The notes under the pieces: generated by a model
Seen by the model: the letters and a program-made list of their open reading frames with translations, nothing else
The model's database searches: none
Told to the model about the DNA's origin: nothing
Origin: an uncultured Planctomycetota bacterium
Lineage (GTDB): Bacteria; Planctomycetota; Phycisphaerae; UBA1845; Fen-1342
Assembly: GCA_900696525.1 (NCBI GenBank)
Contig: CAADGL010000019.1
Location: forward strand, 62,001 to 126,000
Direction: 5' to 3'
DNA length: 64,000 nucleotides
Shown here: piece after piece, positions 17,548 to 28,356 of the stretch
Position numbering within the stretch: the stretch's first letter is position 1
How the letters are laid out: every line of letters begins with the position of its first letter
Program-made: the position numbers and the translations under genes

Positions 17548-18753
17548 GTGATCCTCCGCGCCGCGTGGGTCGTGCCCGTCTCCAGCCCGCCGATCCGCGG
17601 CGGATTCGTGCGCATCGCAGGCTCGCGCGTCGTTGAGGTGGGCGAGGGTCGGCCGCCCGCCGGCAAGGACGAAGCGATCGACCTCGGCGCCGCCGCGCTG
17701 CTGCCCGGCCTGGTCAACCCGCACACGCACCTCGAGCTGACGGGCTACGCCGGCCAGGCCCCGGCCGGGCCGTTCTGGCCGTGGATCAGCCAGCTCATTC
17801 GCCTGCGGGCTGCACCGGGGCAAGTCCAGCGCGAGCAGCAGGGCGTGCGCGATGGCGCGTGGTTGTCGCTGCGCGCCGGCGTGACCTGCGTCGGCGACAT
17901 CTCGCGCCGCAACCTCGCCTGGCGCGTGCTGAAGGGCATTCCCATCCGCAAGGTCTGCTTCGTCGAGCTCCTCTCGCTCGCCGACGATCCGCCGCGCAAT
18001 TCCGGCGAGCTCCGCTCCGAACTCGACGCCGTCGAGGAGGATGCCCTCCTCACCGCGGGCGTCTCGCCCCACGCGCCGTATACCGTCCCCGCGGGAGAGA
18101 TTCGCGCCGCGGTCGAGCTGGCGCACACGCGCCATCGCCCCTGGACCACGCACTGGGCCGAGACGCGCGAGGAGGTCGCGTTCCTGGCCGGGCAGCCCGC
18201 GGACCTTCCGCCGCTGCTCACCGCGCTCATGGCGCAGTGCGGCGTCATGTCGCCGCGCCTGGCGCCGATGGAGTGCTTGTCCTTGTGCACCGCGGGCCTC
18301 GCTCCGGGGCTGCTGGCTCACGTGAATTACGTCGCGCAGGAGGAAATCGCGGTGCTCGCTTCGACGGGCCACAGCGTCGTGTACTGCCCGCGGGCGCACC
18401 GCTTCTTCGGTCACGAGCCGCACCCGTTCATGAGCCTGCGCCGCGCCGGCGTGCCGCTGGCGATCGGCACCGACAGCCTGGCCAGCAACCACAGCCTCTC
18501 GCTGCTCGATGAACTGGCCGTCCTCGACGCGGCCACGGGCGGCGCCCTGGGCTCCGCCGAGCTGCTGCGGCTCGTCACGATCGACGCGGCCCGGGCCCTG
18601 GGCCTCGGCGACCGCATCGGCACCATCGAACCCGGGAAGCAGGCCGACCTCGCCGCGTTCCCCTGCGACGCCCGGGGCGACCCCGTCGCGGCCCTGATCG
18701 CCCAGGCGCCCGCGGCCAGCGCCGTGTGGGTCGCGGGCGAGCGCGTCGTCTGA
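17548..18753 (+). CDS. Amidohydrolase of the SsnA/MtaD nucleoside-deaminase group
   Basis: A 401-aa metal-dependent deaminase of the amidohydrolase superfamily. The metal site is visible: NPHTHLE near residue 55 (HxH), a His in TTHWAETREE near residue 210, HVNY near residue 258 and the Asp in GTDSLASN near residue 309. PGLVNPHTHLE and TIEPGKQADLAAF are group signatures. The start is GTG. Adjacent MTAP-type phosphorylase supports an adenosine-like substrate (MTA, SAH or aminodeoxyfutalosine). A frameshifted C-terminal relative lies at 28357-28680. Confidence 0.85.
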   Translation: MILRAAWVVPVSSPPIRGGFVRIAGSRVVEVGEGRPPAGKDEAIDLGAAALLPGLVNPHTHLELTGYAGQAPAGPFWPWISQLIRLRAAPGQVQREQQGVRDGAWLSLRAGVTCVGDISRRNLAWRVLKGIPIRKVCFVELLSLADDPPRNSGELRSELDAVEEDALLTAGVSPHAPYTVPAGEIRAAVELAHTRHRPWTTHWAETREEVAFLAGQPADLPPLLTALMAQCGVMSPRLAPMECLSLCTAGLAPGLLAHVNYVAQEEIAVLASTGHSVVYCPRAHRFFGHEPHPFMSLRRAGVPLAIGTDSLASNHSLSLLDELAVLDAATGGALGSAELLRLVTIDAARALGLGDRIGTIEPGKQADLAAFPCDARGDPVAALIAQAPAASAVWVAGERVV

Positions 18754-18806
18754 CGGCCGTCGCGAGCGGCCCGGCTCGGGGCGCGGGTTCGCGGGGCGTG
18801 GCGGCG

Positions 18807-19979
18807 CTATTCGAGCGTGCGCAGCGCCGCCACGACTTTCAGCCGCAGGGCCAGCCAGGCGGGCCAGGCGCCGGCCAGCAGCCCGATCGCCAGGGCGATC
18901 AGCAGCGACTGGGCACACACATCGGGCCGCACTTGCAGGTATTGAATCAGCGGGACGGTGACGTCGCGCAGGGGCGTGTGCGTGAAGAGCACGTAGGGCG
19001 TCGCCGCGCCGAGCAGGCCGCCGACGCCGCAGAGCAGCAGGCTCTCGATCAGGATCAGGGCGCAGACGGCGCGGGCCGGGAAGCCCATGGCCTTGAGCGT
19101 GGCGAATTCGCCGAGGCGGTCGCGGAAGTTCATGCTCATGGTGTTGGTGGCCGCCATGACGGCGACGAAGACGGTGACGATGGCGAGGATGGAGAGGTTT
19201 CGCGGCAGGTCGAACTGCTGGGTGATGAAATGGGCCATGAAGGCCTTTTCGTCCTGGGTGAAGGTCTCCTCGGGCGTGCCGGCGAAGAGCTCGTCGATGC
19301 GCGCGCGGAACTCGGCCATGTCGGCGGCGCCGGCGCACTTGACGAAGAAGAAGCTGACCCAGCTCCCGGGGTAGCTGGCGGCCGAGCGCGTCTCGGCCAG
19401 GTAATCGCGCCGCGCCCAGTTCGTGACCTTGTCCACGGCGTTGCGGCTGTCGGCGACGACGTGGAACTGCATGGGGGTGTAGGGAGGGACAGAGGGCTGG
19501 ATGGTGATGCGGTCGCCGACTTTCCAGCCGAACTGCCGGGCCGTTCCTTCGCCGACGATGATGGCCTGGCGGTCGCGGTTCCAGGCGTCGAGCTGCTCGG
19601 GAGTCAGGTCGAACTCGGGGAAGGCCACGGGAAACGTGTCGTGGTCGATGCAGAGGGTCGAGAGCGGGCGCTGGTCGCCCTTGATGCGGCCGCCGATCCA
19701 GGTGATGCCGCAGACGGCGAGAATGCGTCGGCGGGTGGGGTCGAGCGATTCGATCTTGGCGCGGTAGCCGACGGGCAGGGGGTTGACCATGGAGATCTTG
19801 CTGCCGACGGCGAGCCGGAGCTGCCGGGCGGAGTTGTCGAGGAAGCGTTCGAGCTCGTCGATGACGGAGATGCTGAGGACGAAGATCATGACGGGCAGGC
19901 CGACGGCGGCGCAGGTGAGCAGGCCGCGCAGCGGGTTGCGCAGGAGGTTTCGCGTGAGGTAGGCGGCGCGCAGACCCAT
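18807..19979 (-). CDS. ABC transporter permease, MacB/FtsX type
   Basis: A 390-aa permease with one N-terminal TM helix, a large periplasmic domain (about residues 45-260) and three C-terminal TM helices, the FtsX/MacB layout. The conserved motif MNFRDRLGEFATLKAMGFPARAV sits just after TM2; its REFA/TLKAMG core matches the family. The gene begins 7 bp after gltA ends and shares its direction, though a functional link is unlikely. Its ATPase partner is not in the window. Confidence 0.87.
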   Translation of the reverse strand: MGLRAAYLTRNLLRNPLRGLLTCAAVGLPVMIFVLSISVIDELERFLDNSARQLRLAVGSKISMVNPLPVGYRAKIESLDPTRRRILAVCGITWIGGRIKGDQRPLSTLCIDHDTFPVAFPEFDLTPEQLDAWNRDRQAIIVGEGTARQFGWKVGDRITIQPSVPPYTPMQFHVVADSRNAVDKVTNWARRDYLAETRSAASYPGSWVSFFFVKCAGAADMAEFRARIDELFAGTPEETFTQDEKAFMAHFITQQFDLPRNLSILAIVTVFVAVMAATNTMSMNFRDRLGEFATLKAMGFPARAVCALILIESLLLCGVGGLLGAATPYVLFTHTPLRDVTVPLIQYLQVRPDVCAQSLLIALAIGLLAGAWPAWLALRLKVVAALRTLE

Positions 19980-19986
19980 GGGGGGC

Positions 19987-21273
<1,287 letters not shown>

Positions 21274-21450
21274 GACGCCACCTTGCGTAAAGCCGAGTGA
21301 AACACCGGCCGAAGCGCCCGCGGCCTCCGGCCCCGCCCCCGCTGAGTCTATCGGCAATGCCGATCCGTGAGTTCCCGTCGCCCCAAGCCGCCCGGCCTGG
21401 AAGCGCCGAAAGCCGTCAAGGCCGTCCGCAAGGTCCGGCAGGAAGAGCCG

Positions 21451-22851
21451 CTACTGGGGCTCGAACTCCAGCAGCGGGCTGATATCCGCGGCCTTGTCAA
21501 GCTCCATGCAGCGGCTGACGATCTGGTCGGCTGTCGCGTCACTGACCACGCCCGCCGCCAGCCCCTTAAACTTGCGGATGACCTCCTCGTCGGTCATCGG
21601 GTTGCCCGCGTGACCGCGAGGGTACGTGACGAACTCCTCGTGCCGGCTGCCGTCGCCGGCGGTGACGATCAGCCTGTTGGGAATTCCATCCGGGTAGCCG
21701 GCGTTGCACTCCGGAGTCTCGACGATCCTGATCTTGTCGAGCAGCGCCAGCACGTCCTTGTCGCGGATCTTCTCGTCGCGGAAGGACTCGCGCGTCACGT
21801 CGCCGTCCAGCAGCGCGCACGCCACGCAGTAGCCCATGCTGTGATCGGCCGTCTCGCGGCTGGTCGGCCGCCACTTCTCAGGCTCGCTGCCGATGATGCT
21901 GACGGCGGCCTCGAAGCTTTCGATCAGGATGCTGCGGATGGCCCGCGGGTCGCCGACGCGCGGCCGCAAGCGCAGGGCGGCGTCGATGGCGGACTGCGAG
22001 TGGTACTCGGCGGGCCAGAACTTGATGTAGGTGCGGTTGATCATCCAGTCGCCGGGCTCGCGGGCCCACTTCAGCTCGAAGGGCCCGGTCACCATCTTGA
22101 ACAGCCCCTTGGGCCCCTCGAAGATCTCGTTCGGCCCCGTCATGCCCAGCCGCGCCAGGTTCGCCGCGAAGACGCCGTTGCGGGCGGCGTTGGAGAAGGC
22201 GCAGGCCTTCCAGTCGGAGATCTGCCCGGTGCGCGTCTGGCGCGTGGCGAAGTTCGCGACGCCGGCCAGGCCGAGCGCGTGCACCGTCTGCTCGGCGCTC
22301 AGGCCGTAGAGCCTGCCGGCCAGCAAGGCCGACGATAGCGCCCCGTAGTAAACGTGGTCCCAGCCGTGCTTGCGCAGCGACGCCGCGTCGCACGCGCGGC
22401 ATTGCAGCTCGTACCCGACGGCGATGGCGGTGATGATGTCGCGGCCGGTCGCCTGGCACACCTGGCCGACCGCCCACGCCGCCGGAATGTTGTCCGACGG
22501 ATGCGCCGGTTCGAGGCTCAGGTAGGTGTCGTTGAAGTCGAGGTAGCGGACGAGCGCCCCGTTGCTGAAGGTGGCCAGGTCGGGAGTGGTGCGGAACCTC
22601 GACCCCAGCAGGCTCGCGCCCGGACCGAAGGCCCCGCCGGCGGCGACCGGCACGGCCTGGGCCAAGGCCCGTGTGACCTTCGCGGGGCGGCTGTGCCAGG
22701 CGCCCAGCGCGGTGCCGATCGAATCGAGCACGCGGCGCTTGATCTCGTGGACCGTCCGGCTATCCAGCGACTCGTAGCGGGTCGCCAGCGACCACTCGGC
22801 GATCTGGTGGGCCACGGTGCGTTTCGATGCGGTACCCGATGCGGCTGCCAT
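21451..22851 (-). CDS. prpD: MmgE/PrpD-family 2-methylcitrate dehydratase
   Basis: A 466-aa MmgE/PrpD protein. PrpD dehydrates 2-methylcitrate to 2-methyl-cis-aconitate in propionate breakdown. Family patterns include RRVLDSIGTALGA, FSNGALVRYLDFNDTYL with the catalytic-region Asp pair, HPSDNIPAAWAV, and KFWPAEYHSQSAID. AGGAGGGAG lies 9 nt before the ATG at 22851. It precedes citrate synthase by 177 bp on the same strand. No PrpB or AcnD is in the window, so the full cycle cannot be claimed; the superfamily also includes other hydratases. Confidence 0.88.
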   Translation of the reverse strand: MAAASGTASKRTVAHQIAEWSLATRYESLDSRTVHEIKRRVLDSIGTALGAWHSRPAKVTRALAQAVPVAAGGAFGPGASLLGSRFRTTPDLATFSNGALVRYLDFNDTYLSLEPAHPSDNIPAAWAVGQVCQATGRDIITAIAVGYELQCRACDAASLRKHGWDHVYYGALSSALLAGRLYGLSAEQTVHALGLAGVANFATRQTRTGQISDWKACAFSNAARNGVFAANLARLGMTGPNEIFEGPKGLFKMVTGPFELKWAREPGDWMINRTYIKFWPAEYHSQSAIDAALRLRPRVGDPRAIRSILIESFEAAVSIIGSEPEKWRPTSRETADHSMGYCVACALLDGDVTRESFRDEKIRDKDVLALLDKIRIVETPECNAGYPDGIPNRLIVTAGDGSRHEEFVTYPRGHAGNPMTDEEVIRKFKGLAAGVVSDATADQIVSRCMELDKAADISPLLEFEPQ

Positions 22852-23050
22852 GCGCAAGTCTCCCTCCTGGGGCCCGTCGTCGATCACCCGCACGCCGGCC
22901 CTTGGGCCGGGTGCGGGCGCGCCACCGGGGTCGCGGATTTTCCGCGAAAGCGCCAAATGTCGCAACTGAGCGGCGCGGGACGCCATGCGCTCGACCCTGC
23001 ACCCGCTGGCACCCGCGGCTCGGCCGCCCGCAGGCTTTTGCCGCGCGCGG

Positions 23051-24394
23051 TCAACGCTCCCCGCCGGCGCCTGGGGGGGGCGGCTCGGCGTGGAGCGCGT
23101 GAATCTCTATCAGCATTTCGCTCGACCCCGCGCCTGGCGACATCCCGCTCGACGGGGCTCCGCCCGGCATCTCGCCCGGCGGCACCGACAGGCCGCGGGG
23201 ATCGACATCCGCCGGCCAGCGGCCCAGCACCGCCCGCAGGTGCAAGCGCCCATCGCCCGTCGGCCTGGCCCCGCTGCGGCGGGTGGCGATCAGGTATGAC
23301 GGGGGCGGGGGGCGCGCCAGGATCGCGCGGCGCAGCGGCTCGGGCACGCCGTAGAACGCCAGCGATTCCTCGTCGTATGGGCGCTCAAGGCGGAACTGGC
23401 CGGAGGCGGTGTTCGCCGCAAACTGCCGGATGAGCGTTTCACCTGCCGCGTTGCGCTCGATCCATCGAACGTCGCCGCCGCCGATTTCGAGCGTCAATCG
23501 GCGATCCTCGCTGGTCCAGCGGCCGTCGATGCTTGTGTGCCGGCCGGACTTCGGCCAGAGGGCCCGGGCCAGCTCGCCAACGTGCTGCCGGCTGGGGAAG
23601 ACGACCGGCTTTCCATCCGGCGGCGACCAGCCGCGGAGGTCGTCGGGGTCCGTGCTCTCAATGAGCTGCATGACGCCGCCGCGGGCGGTGAACGCCAGGG
23701 CGGCCACAGGCGGGTCCACCGTTACGGTCCCGCCGGTCCGCCGCACGAACGACAACCTCAGTCGCTGCGCGCCGGCCAGGTTCGGGTCGGGCTCCCAGAC
23801 GGCGCTGAGCCAGCGGCGACTCGTGCCTGGCGAGGCGAAAGCGCAGATGGCCAACAGCTCGCTGGTTCCGCCGCGCAGGCGCACGACGGCGATCCGGGAC
23901 TGCTCGTGGTCCTCTGCGTCTGGGTCATGAGCTCCCACGATCATCTCAAGGCGCCCGTCCCGGTCGTAATCGGCCGCATCGAGCCACTGTGCAGCGTCGG
24001 ACGCGACGAACCCGCGCACCTTCAGGCCGCCGTCCGCGACGACCGCTACGGTGGGGTCCGAGCCCCACACGCCGGCGGACTCGTGGAGGCTCCACACCAC
24101 CCCCGCCGCGCCGCGCGACGGATCGTCATAGGAGTACAGGGCGTCGGGCCGCCACGAGCGGAGCGAACGCGCGAAATCGTAGACTTCTGCCGCATAGCGC
24201 GCCCGCAGCGCCTCCCAAACGAGTTGGCCTCGAATCGACCAGCCCAGGCTCTCGCGCGCCACGCGGTCCACCACGACCGGCCGCACGACGCGCCACGCGC
24301 CCGCCGCCAGCGCCAGGCACAGCGCCACCGCCAGCGCCCGCCGCGCGGCTCGATGCCAGCTCAGCGCTCGCGAGCGCCGCGCCGTCGCACTCAC
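23051..24394 (-). CDS. Membrane-anchored protein of unknown function
   Basis: A 447-aa protein with one N-terminal hydrophobic segment (ALAVALCLALAAGAW) and a long soluble part, presumably periplasmic. It contains DAADYDRDGRLEMIVGAHDPDAED, in which DYDRDGRLEMIVG resembles a single FG-GAP/VCBS-type calcium loop. The start is GTG, overlapping the TGA of the upstream gene as GTGA, so the two are probably translationally coupled. I recognise no named family. Confidence 0.7.
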   Translation of the reverse strand: MSATARRSRALSWHRAARRALAVALCLALAAGAWRVVRPVVVDRVARESLGWSIRGQLVWEALRARYAAEVYDFARSLRSWRPDALYSYDDPSRGAAGVVWSLHESAGVWGSDPTVAVVADGGLKVRGFVASDAAQWLDAADYDRDGRLEMIVGAHDPDAEDHEQSRIAVVRLRGGTSELLAICAFASPGTSRRWLSAVWEPDPNLAGAQRLRLSFVRRTGGTVTVDPPVAALAFTARGGVMQLIESTDPDDLRGWSPPDGKPVVFPSRQHVGELARALWPKSGRHTSIDGRWTSEDRRLTLEIGGGDVRWIERNAAGETLIRQFAANTASGQFRLERPYDEESLAFYGVPEPLRRAILARPPPPSYLIATRRSGARPTGDGRLHLRAVLGRWPADVDPRGLSVPPGEMPGGAPSSGMSPGAGSSEMLIEIHALHAEPPPPGAGGER

Positions 24395-25665
24395 AGCAGC
24401 ACCTCCAGCGCGCCGGCCGGGAACAGCAGCACCACGCCGCGCCATGCCAGCACGTACGCGACGAAGAACAGGCCCGCCGCGGGCATGCCGCGCCACTCCT
24501 GGCGCGGTCCGGCCGCGGCGCCGCGGCTCCACCACGCCGCCGCCAGCAGCGCCACCACCGTCGGATCGGCCGACGCCGCGCCCACTACCCAGAGGCGCCG
24601 CGACCACGCGTTCGGCGGCAGTCCGCCATTGGCGATCAGCCAGGCGAGCGCCACCGCCGGAACGAGCGTCGACGTCGAGTAGAGCGTCCATTTCACCATG
24701 GCGGCGGAGGCGCGGGGATGCCGCGCGGGGGTGATCCACGCGAGCGCCAGGCCCGTCGCGAGGATGCCGAGCAGCACGCAGAGCCAAGCGCCCAGCGAGT
24801 GGGCGGCGCGCAGGGCGGACTGACTAACGACGGCGGCGGAGGGCGGTTCGCCGTGCCACGAGTTCCGCGCGAAGGTCACGATCGCGTCCAGGTGCCAGCC
24901 GCGCGAGCCCAGCAGAGTTGCGAGCAGTGCCGCCAGCAGTAGGTGCGCCGCCGCCCAGCGCAGCGCCCGCCCGAAGCGGTCGGGGCTTCCGAGCCGCCAA
25001 GCCGCCCGGCACGGGCATAGTCCGTTCATAACGGCGCTCTTGAGATACGCCGCCACCACGAACTCGCGCGGCCGCCTGTCCCACGGGTGGCGGTGGATGG
25101 CCCAGCGGCGATTGTGGCGCAGCAGTGAGGGGTATGGCGCACCGCACTCCGGGCAGCGTCCGGCCGTTACGCGGAAGACGCTGTAGCCGCACTCCGGGCA
25201 CTGGGGGCGCCAGCGCAGCGGCGAAAGGCGCGCGTCCCGGCGGCCGAAGACAACCGGCCCGGTCAGGAGTCCGAACACGATCGTCAAGGCGCAGAGCTCG
25301 TATCCCGGAGCGCGCGAAGCGTTGAAGTCCGAGGGGAAGATCAGCGCCCACATCGACGCGACGGCGCTCGTCCACATGCACGTGCGCCACCAGGCCCGCG
25401 CATACAGCCGCGACTCCGACAGGCCGCGCCGCCTGGCGCCGCGCCGCACGCCGATCGAGAACACGATCCAGCCCACGACGCTCAGCGCGACCATCCCGAG
25501 CGTGGGGCCGATCGCGGCGAGCGGCTCCTCGGCCGCAACGCCATGCAAGCCGAACACGGCCAGCGGCCAGAAGTGCCAGAGCGCCGCAAGCGCATACTGC
25601 GCCCCCGCCGCGGCCCAGTCATCCGCCGCCGGCCGCGCCAGCACCACGTCCAGCACGCGCATCAT
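24391..25665 (-). CDS. Polytopic membrane protein with an internal zinc ribbon
   Basis: A 424-aa protein with about nine hydrophobic helices and a cytoplasmic zinc ribbon near residues 150-170 (CPECGYSVFRVTAGRCPECG). This CPxCG...CPECG ribbon recurs in small membrane proteins elsewhere in the window. The function is unknown. The start at MMRVLD (25665) is chosen over upstream in-frame Met codons because the first TM follows closely; no RBS settles it. It is coupled by a 4-bp overlap to the downstream unknown gene. Confidence 0.7.
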   Translation of the reverse strand: MMRVLDVVLARPAADDWAAAGAQYALAALWHFWPLAVFGLHGVAAEEPLAAIGPTLGMVALSVVGWIVFSIGVRRGARRRGLSESRLYARAWWRTCMWTSAVASMWALIFPSDFNASRAPGYELCALTIVFGLLTGPVVFGRRDARLSPLRWRPQCPECGYSVFRVTAGRCPECGAPYPSLLRHNRRWAIHRHPWDRRPREFVVAAYLKSAVMNGLCPCRAAWRLGSPDRFGRALRWAAAHLLLAALLATLLGSRGWHLDAIVTFARNSWHGEPPSAAVVSQSALRAAHSLGAWLCVLLGILATGLALAWITPARHPRASAAMVKWTLYSTSTLVPAVALAWLIANGGLPPNAWSRRLWVVGAASADPTVVALLAAAWWSRGAAAGPRQEWRGMPAAGLFFVAYVLAWRGVVLLFPAGALEVLL

Positions 25666-25819
25666 GGAGCGCGCAGTGTATCCGCCCTGGCGTCGGACTA
25701 TCATGGACGGCGAAGACGGGTCGCACGGGCGGGTTGTCCGTCCGTGCCACGTGGCTTGCGCGGACAGCCGCCGCGCCGCGGGGGCGCCGCACGCGCCGCG
25801 TGGAAAGCTGGTACGAGCA

Positions 25820-26857
25820 ATGGCCGGTTGGGCCTTCCGAATTGTGCTGATTGCGGCGGTCGGCCTGAGCGCGTGCTGCGCCGCGCGCAACGCCGCGCCG
25901 GCCGTTGCCGGCAAGGACGCTTCAATCAAGACCTCGCCGGATCACGAAATCGCGAGATCATCAGTCGCCCTGCCGCCGCCCGACCCGGCAGGCGGTACGC
26001 CCGCCGAGTACCCGGGCGTGCACAACGTCGTCGCGTTCGGCGAGGGGCTCTACAGCGGCTCGGTGCCCGAGGGAGACGCGGGCTTCGACACGCTCGTCGC
26101 GCTGGGCGTCCGCACGATCATCTCGGTGGACGGCGCGCGGCCGGACGTCGAGCGCGCCGAGCGTCGCGGCCTGCGATACGTCCACCTGCCGATCGGCTAC
26201 AGCGGCATGGACGAGCGGCGGACGCTGGAGCTGGCCCGCGCGGTCCACGACCTGCCGGGGCCGATCTACCTGCATTGCCACCACGGCAAGCACCGCAGCG
26301 CCGGGGCCGCCGGCGCGGTCGCCGTCACGCTTGGCCGCCTGACGGCTGACGAGGCGTTGTTGCGGATGAAGGTGTCGGGCACGTCTCCGGCGTACAAGGG
26401 GCTGTACCAGTGCGTGTCGGCCGCGACGGTGGCGGACGGCGCGCGGCTGCTGAGCGCCGATGACAGCTTTCCGCGCGTCTGGAGGACCAGCGGCCTGGTT
26501 CGCAGCATGGTCGAGATCGAGCACGCCCACGAGCACCTGCGGCTCATCGAGAAGGCCGCCTGGACTACGCCGCGCGACCACCCCGACCTCGTCCCGGCGG
26601 CCGAGGCCGGCCGGCTGGCGGACCTGCTGCGGAACCTCATCGAGCACGAGAGCAGCCGCTCGCGGCCGGCCGAGTACGTGGAGTGGATGCGCGAGTCGGC
26701 GCGGCTCGCGGCGGGACTGGAGGACGCCCTGGTGCGGACGCAGGCGCGGGACGCGCCCGGCGCCGATCGTGCAGCGATCTCCCACGCGGACCTGAGCGGG
26801 CGGCTCGCGCTCATCGCGCAGACGTGCAAGGACTGCCACGCCCGGTACCGGGACTGA
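25820..26857 (+). CDS. Lipoprotein: cysteine phosphatase domain fused to a C-terminal CxxCH heme motif
   Basis: A 345-aa protein with a lipobox-like N-terminus (VGLSACC). Residues about 60-200 are a dual-specificity/tyrosine phosphatase-like domain with P-loop HCHHGKHRS, matching HCx5R, and a possible general-acid region GYSGMDERRT. A helical stretch follows (HAHEHLRLIEKA, RLADLLRNLIEHE). The protein ends TCKDCHARYRD, a CxxCH heme-attachment motif as at the C-terminus of cytochrome c'-like helical bundles. Together the last 150 residues look like a four-helix c-type cytochrome. The combination is unusual. Substrate unknown. Confidence 0.72.
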   Translation: MAGWAFRIVLIAAVGLSACCAARNAAPAVAGKDASIKTSPDHEIARSSVALPPPDPAGGTPAEYPGVHNVVAFGEGLYSGSVPEGDAGFDTLVALGVRTIISVDGARPDVERAERRGLRYVHLPIGYSGMDERRTLELARAVHDLPGPIYLHCHHGKHRSAGAAGAVAVTLGRLTADEALLRMKVSGTSPAYKGLYQCVSAATVADGARLLSADDSFPRVWRTSGLVRSMVEIEHAHEHLRLIEKAAWTTPRDHPDLVPAAEAGRLADLLRNLIEHESSRSRPAEYVEWMRESARLAAGLEDALVRTQARDAPGADRAAISHADLSGRLALIAQTCKDCHARYRD

Positions 26858-27037
26858 TGCTGTGACGGTGGCGAGCCCGACCGCCCGTCGTTCTTTTTTT
26901 GTGCGGGCGAGCGGGCTATGCCTCCTCGGCGGAGGCCGGTACGCGGCGAGGCGCTGGCCCTTGTTCCTCGGCTCGGGCGCGCGTTATCGTCTCGCCCTTG
27001 CTTGTTGTCTGGCAGGCTCGCGGTCCGGGAAGCGCCG

Positions 27038-28261
27038 ATGCACGTCGCGTACATTCACCAGCACTTCTCGACCCAGCAGGGCGCGACCGGCACACGCTCG
27101 TACGAGATGGCCCGGCGGCTCATCGCCCGCGGTCATCGCGTGACCATGATCTGCGGCGTGAACGACGCGACCGCGCGCGTGTTCAAGGTCAGCGGCCGTG
27201 TCAACGAGATGACCATCGACAACATCGACGTCAAGTGCATCGCCGAGCCCTACTCCAACAAGATGGGCGCCGCGCGGCGCATCATGGCGTTCCTGAGCTT
27301 CGCCCGCACCGCCACCGCGCTCGTCGCCGACAGCCGGGCCGACCTGGTCTTCGCCACGTCGACGCCGTTGACGGTCGGCATCCCCGGGCGCAAAGGGGCC
27401 CGGCGGCTCGGGGCGCCGTTCGTTTTCGAGGTGCGCGACCTGTGGCCGGAGATCGTCATCGCCCTCAAGGTGCTGACCAACCCGATCGCCGTCTGGTACA
27501 TGCGCCGGATGGAGCGCATCACCTATCACGCCGCCCGGCGGATCGTCGCGCTGGCCCCGGGCATCAAGGACGGCATCGTGCGGACGGGCTACCCGGCGGA
27601 GCGCGTGGCGATGATCCCCAACGGCTGCGATCTCGAACTGTTCCGCCCGACCGACGCGCCGCTGGACGACCCGCGCTTCGGCAGGCCGGGCGACTTCCGC
27701 CTGGTCTTCAGCGGCGCCCACGGGCTGGCCAACGGGCTCGACGCGGTGCTCGATGCGGCGGTGGAGCTGAAGAAGCGCGGCGAGCAGGGCATCCGCTTCG
27801 TGTTCATCGGCGAGGGTGGGCAGAAGCAGCGGCTGATGGAGCGCAGCCGGCAGGAGGGGCTCGGCGACCTGGTCATCTGGCACGGGCTGCTGCCGAAGGA
27901 CCAGCTCTCGCGCCTCCTGCCGCGGATGGACGTCGGCATGCAGATCCTCAAGAACATTCCGGCGTTCTATTACGGCACGTCGCCCAACAAGTTCTTTGAT
28001 TACCTGTCCGCGGGCCTGCCCGTGCTGAACAACTACCCCGGCTGGCTGGCGGAGCTGATCGAGCATCACCGCTGCGGGCTGGCCATTCCGCCGGACGACC
28101 CGGCGGCGTTCGCCGACGCGGTGGTGTGGATGCGCGATCATCGGGCGGAGCTTAGGGACATGGGGCGGCGCGCCCGCGAACTGGGCGAGCGTGAGTTCGC
28201 GCGCGACACGCTGGCCGCCCAGTTCGTCGATTTCCTGGAGTCCGCCGCCGCCCGCGCCTGA
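27038..28261 (+). CDS. GT4-family glycosyltransferase, WcaI-like
   Basis: A 407-aa GT-B glycosyltransferase. The N-terminal domain begins MHVAYIHQHFSTQQGATGTRSYEMA, and FEVRDLWPE at about residue 130 is typical of WcaI/GT4 enzymes of exopolysaccharide or LPS assembly. The donor domain has IPNGCDLELFRP, a classic GT4 acceptor/donor junction, and FYYGTSPNKFFDYLSAGLPVL, which includes the E/D-x7-E-like phosphate-binding region (here a variant). The gene stands alone; its pathway cannot be placed. Confidence 0.88.
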   Translation: MHVAYIHQHFSTQQGATGTRSYEMARRLIARGHRVTMICGVNDATARVFKVSGRVNEMTIDNIDVKCIAEPYSNKMGAARRIMAFLSFARTATALVADSRADLVFATSTPLTVGIPGRKGARRLGAPFVFEVRDLWPEIVIALKVLTNPIAVWYMRRMERITYHAARRIVALAPGIKDGIVRTGYPAERVAMIPNGCDLELFRPTDAPLDDPRFGRPGDFRLVFSGAHGLANGLDAVLDAAVELKKRGEQGIRFVFIGEGGQKQRLMERSRQEGLGDLVIWHGLLPKDQLSRLLPRMDVGMQILKNIPAFYYGTSPNKFFDYLSAGLPVLNNYPGWLAELIEHHRCGLAIPPDDPAAFADAVVWMRDHRAELRDMGRRARELGEREFARDTLAAQFVDFLESAAARA

Positions 28262-28356
28262 ACCACCGCCGCCGGAAGTCGGTCCGCGCGAACCGCGTGC
28301 AGCCTCGGCGCCTGGTTGCCGAAAGGGCGCCGGGGGACTGTTGCCGGGCTGCGCGC

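Noticed and set aside
16504..19338. Very long antisense open frame (over 900 codons) opposite the phosphorylase, amidohydrolase and permease
   Set aside because: It is a shadow of real genes in GC-rich DNA: Arg/Ala/His-rich, no family motifs, and it crosses three well-supported genes.
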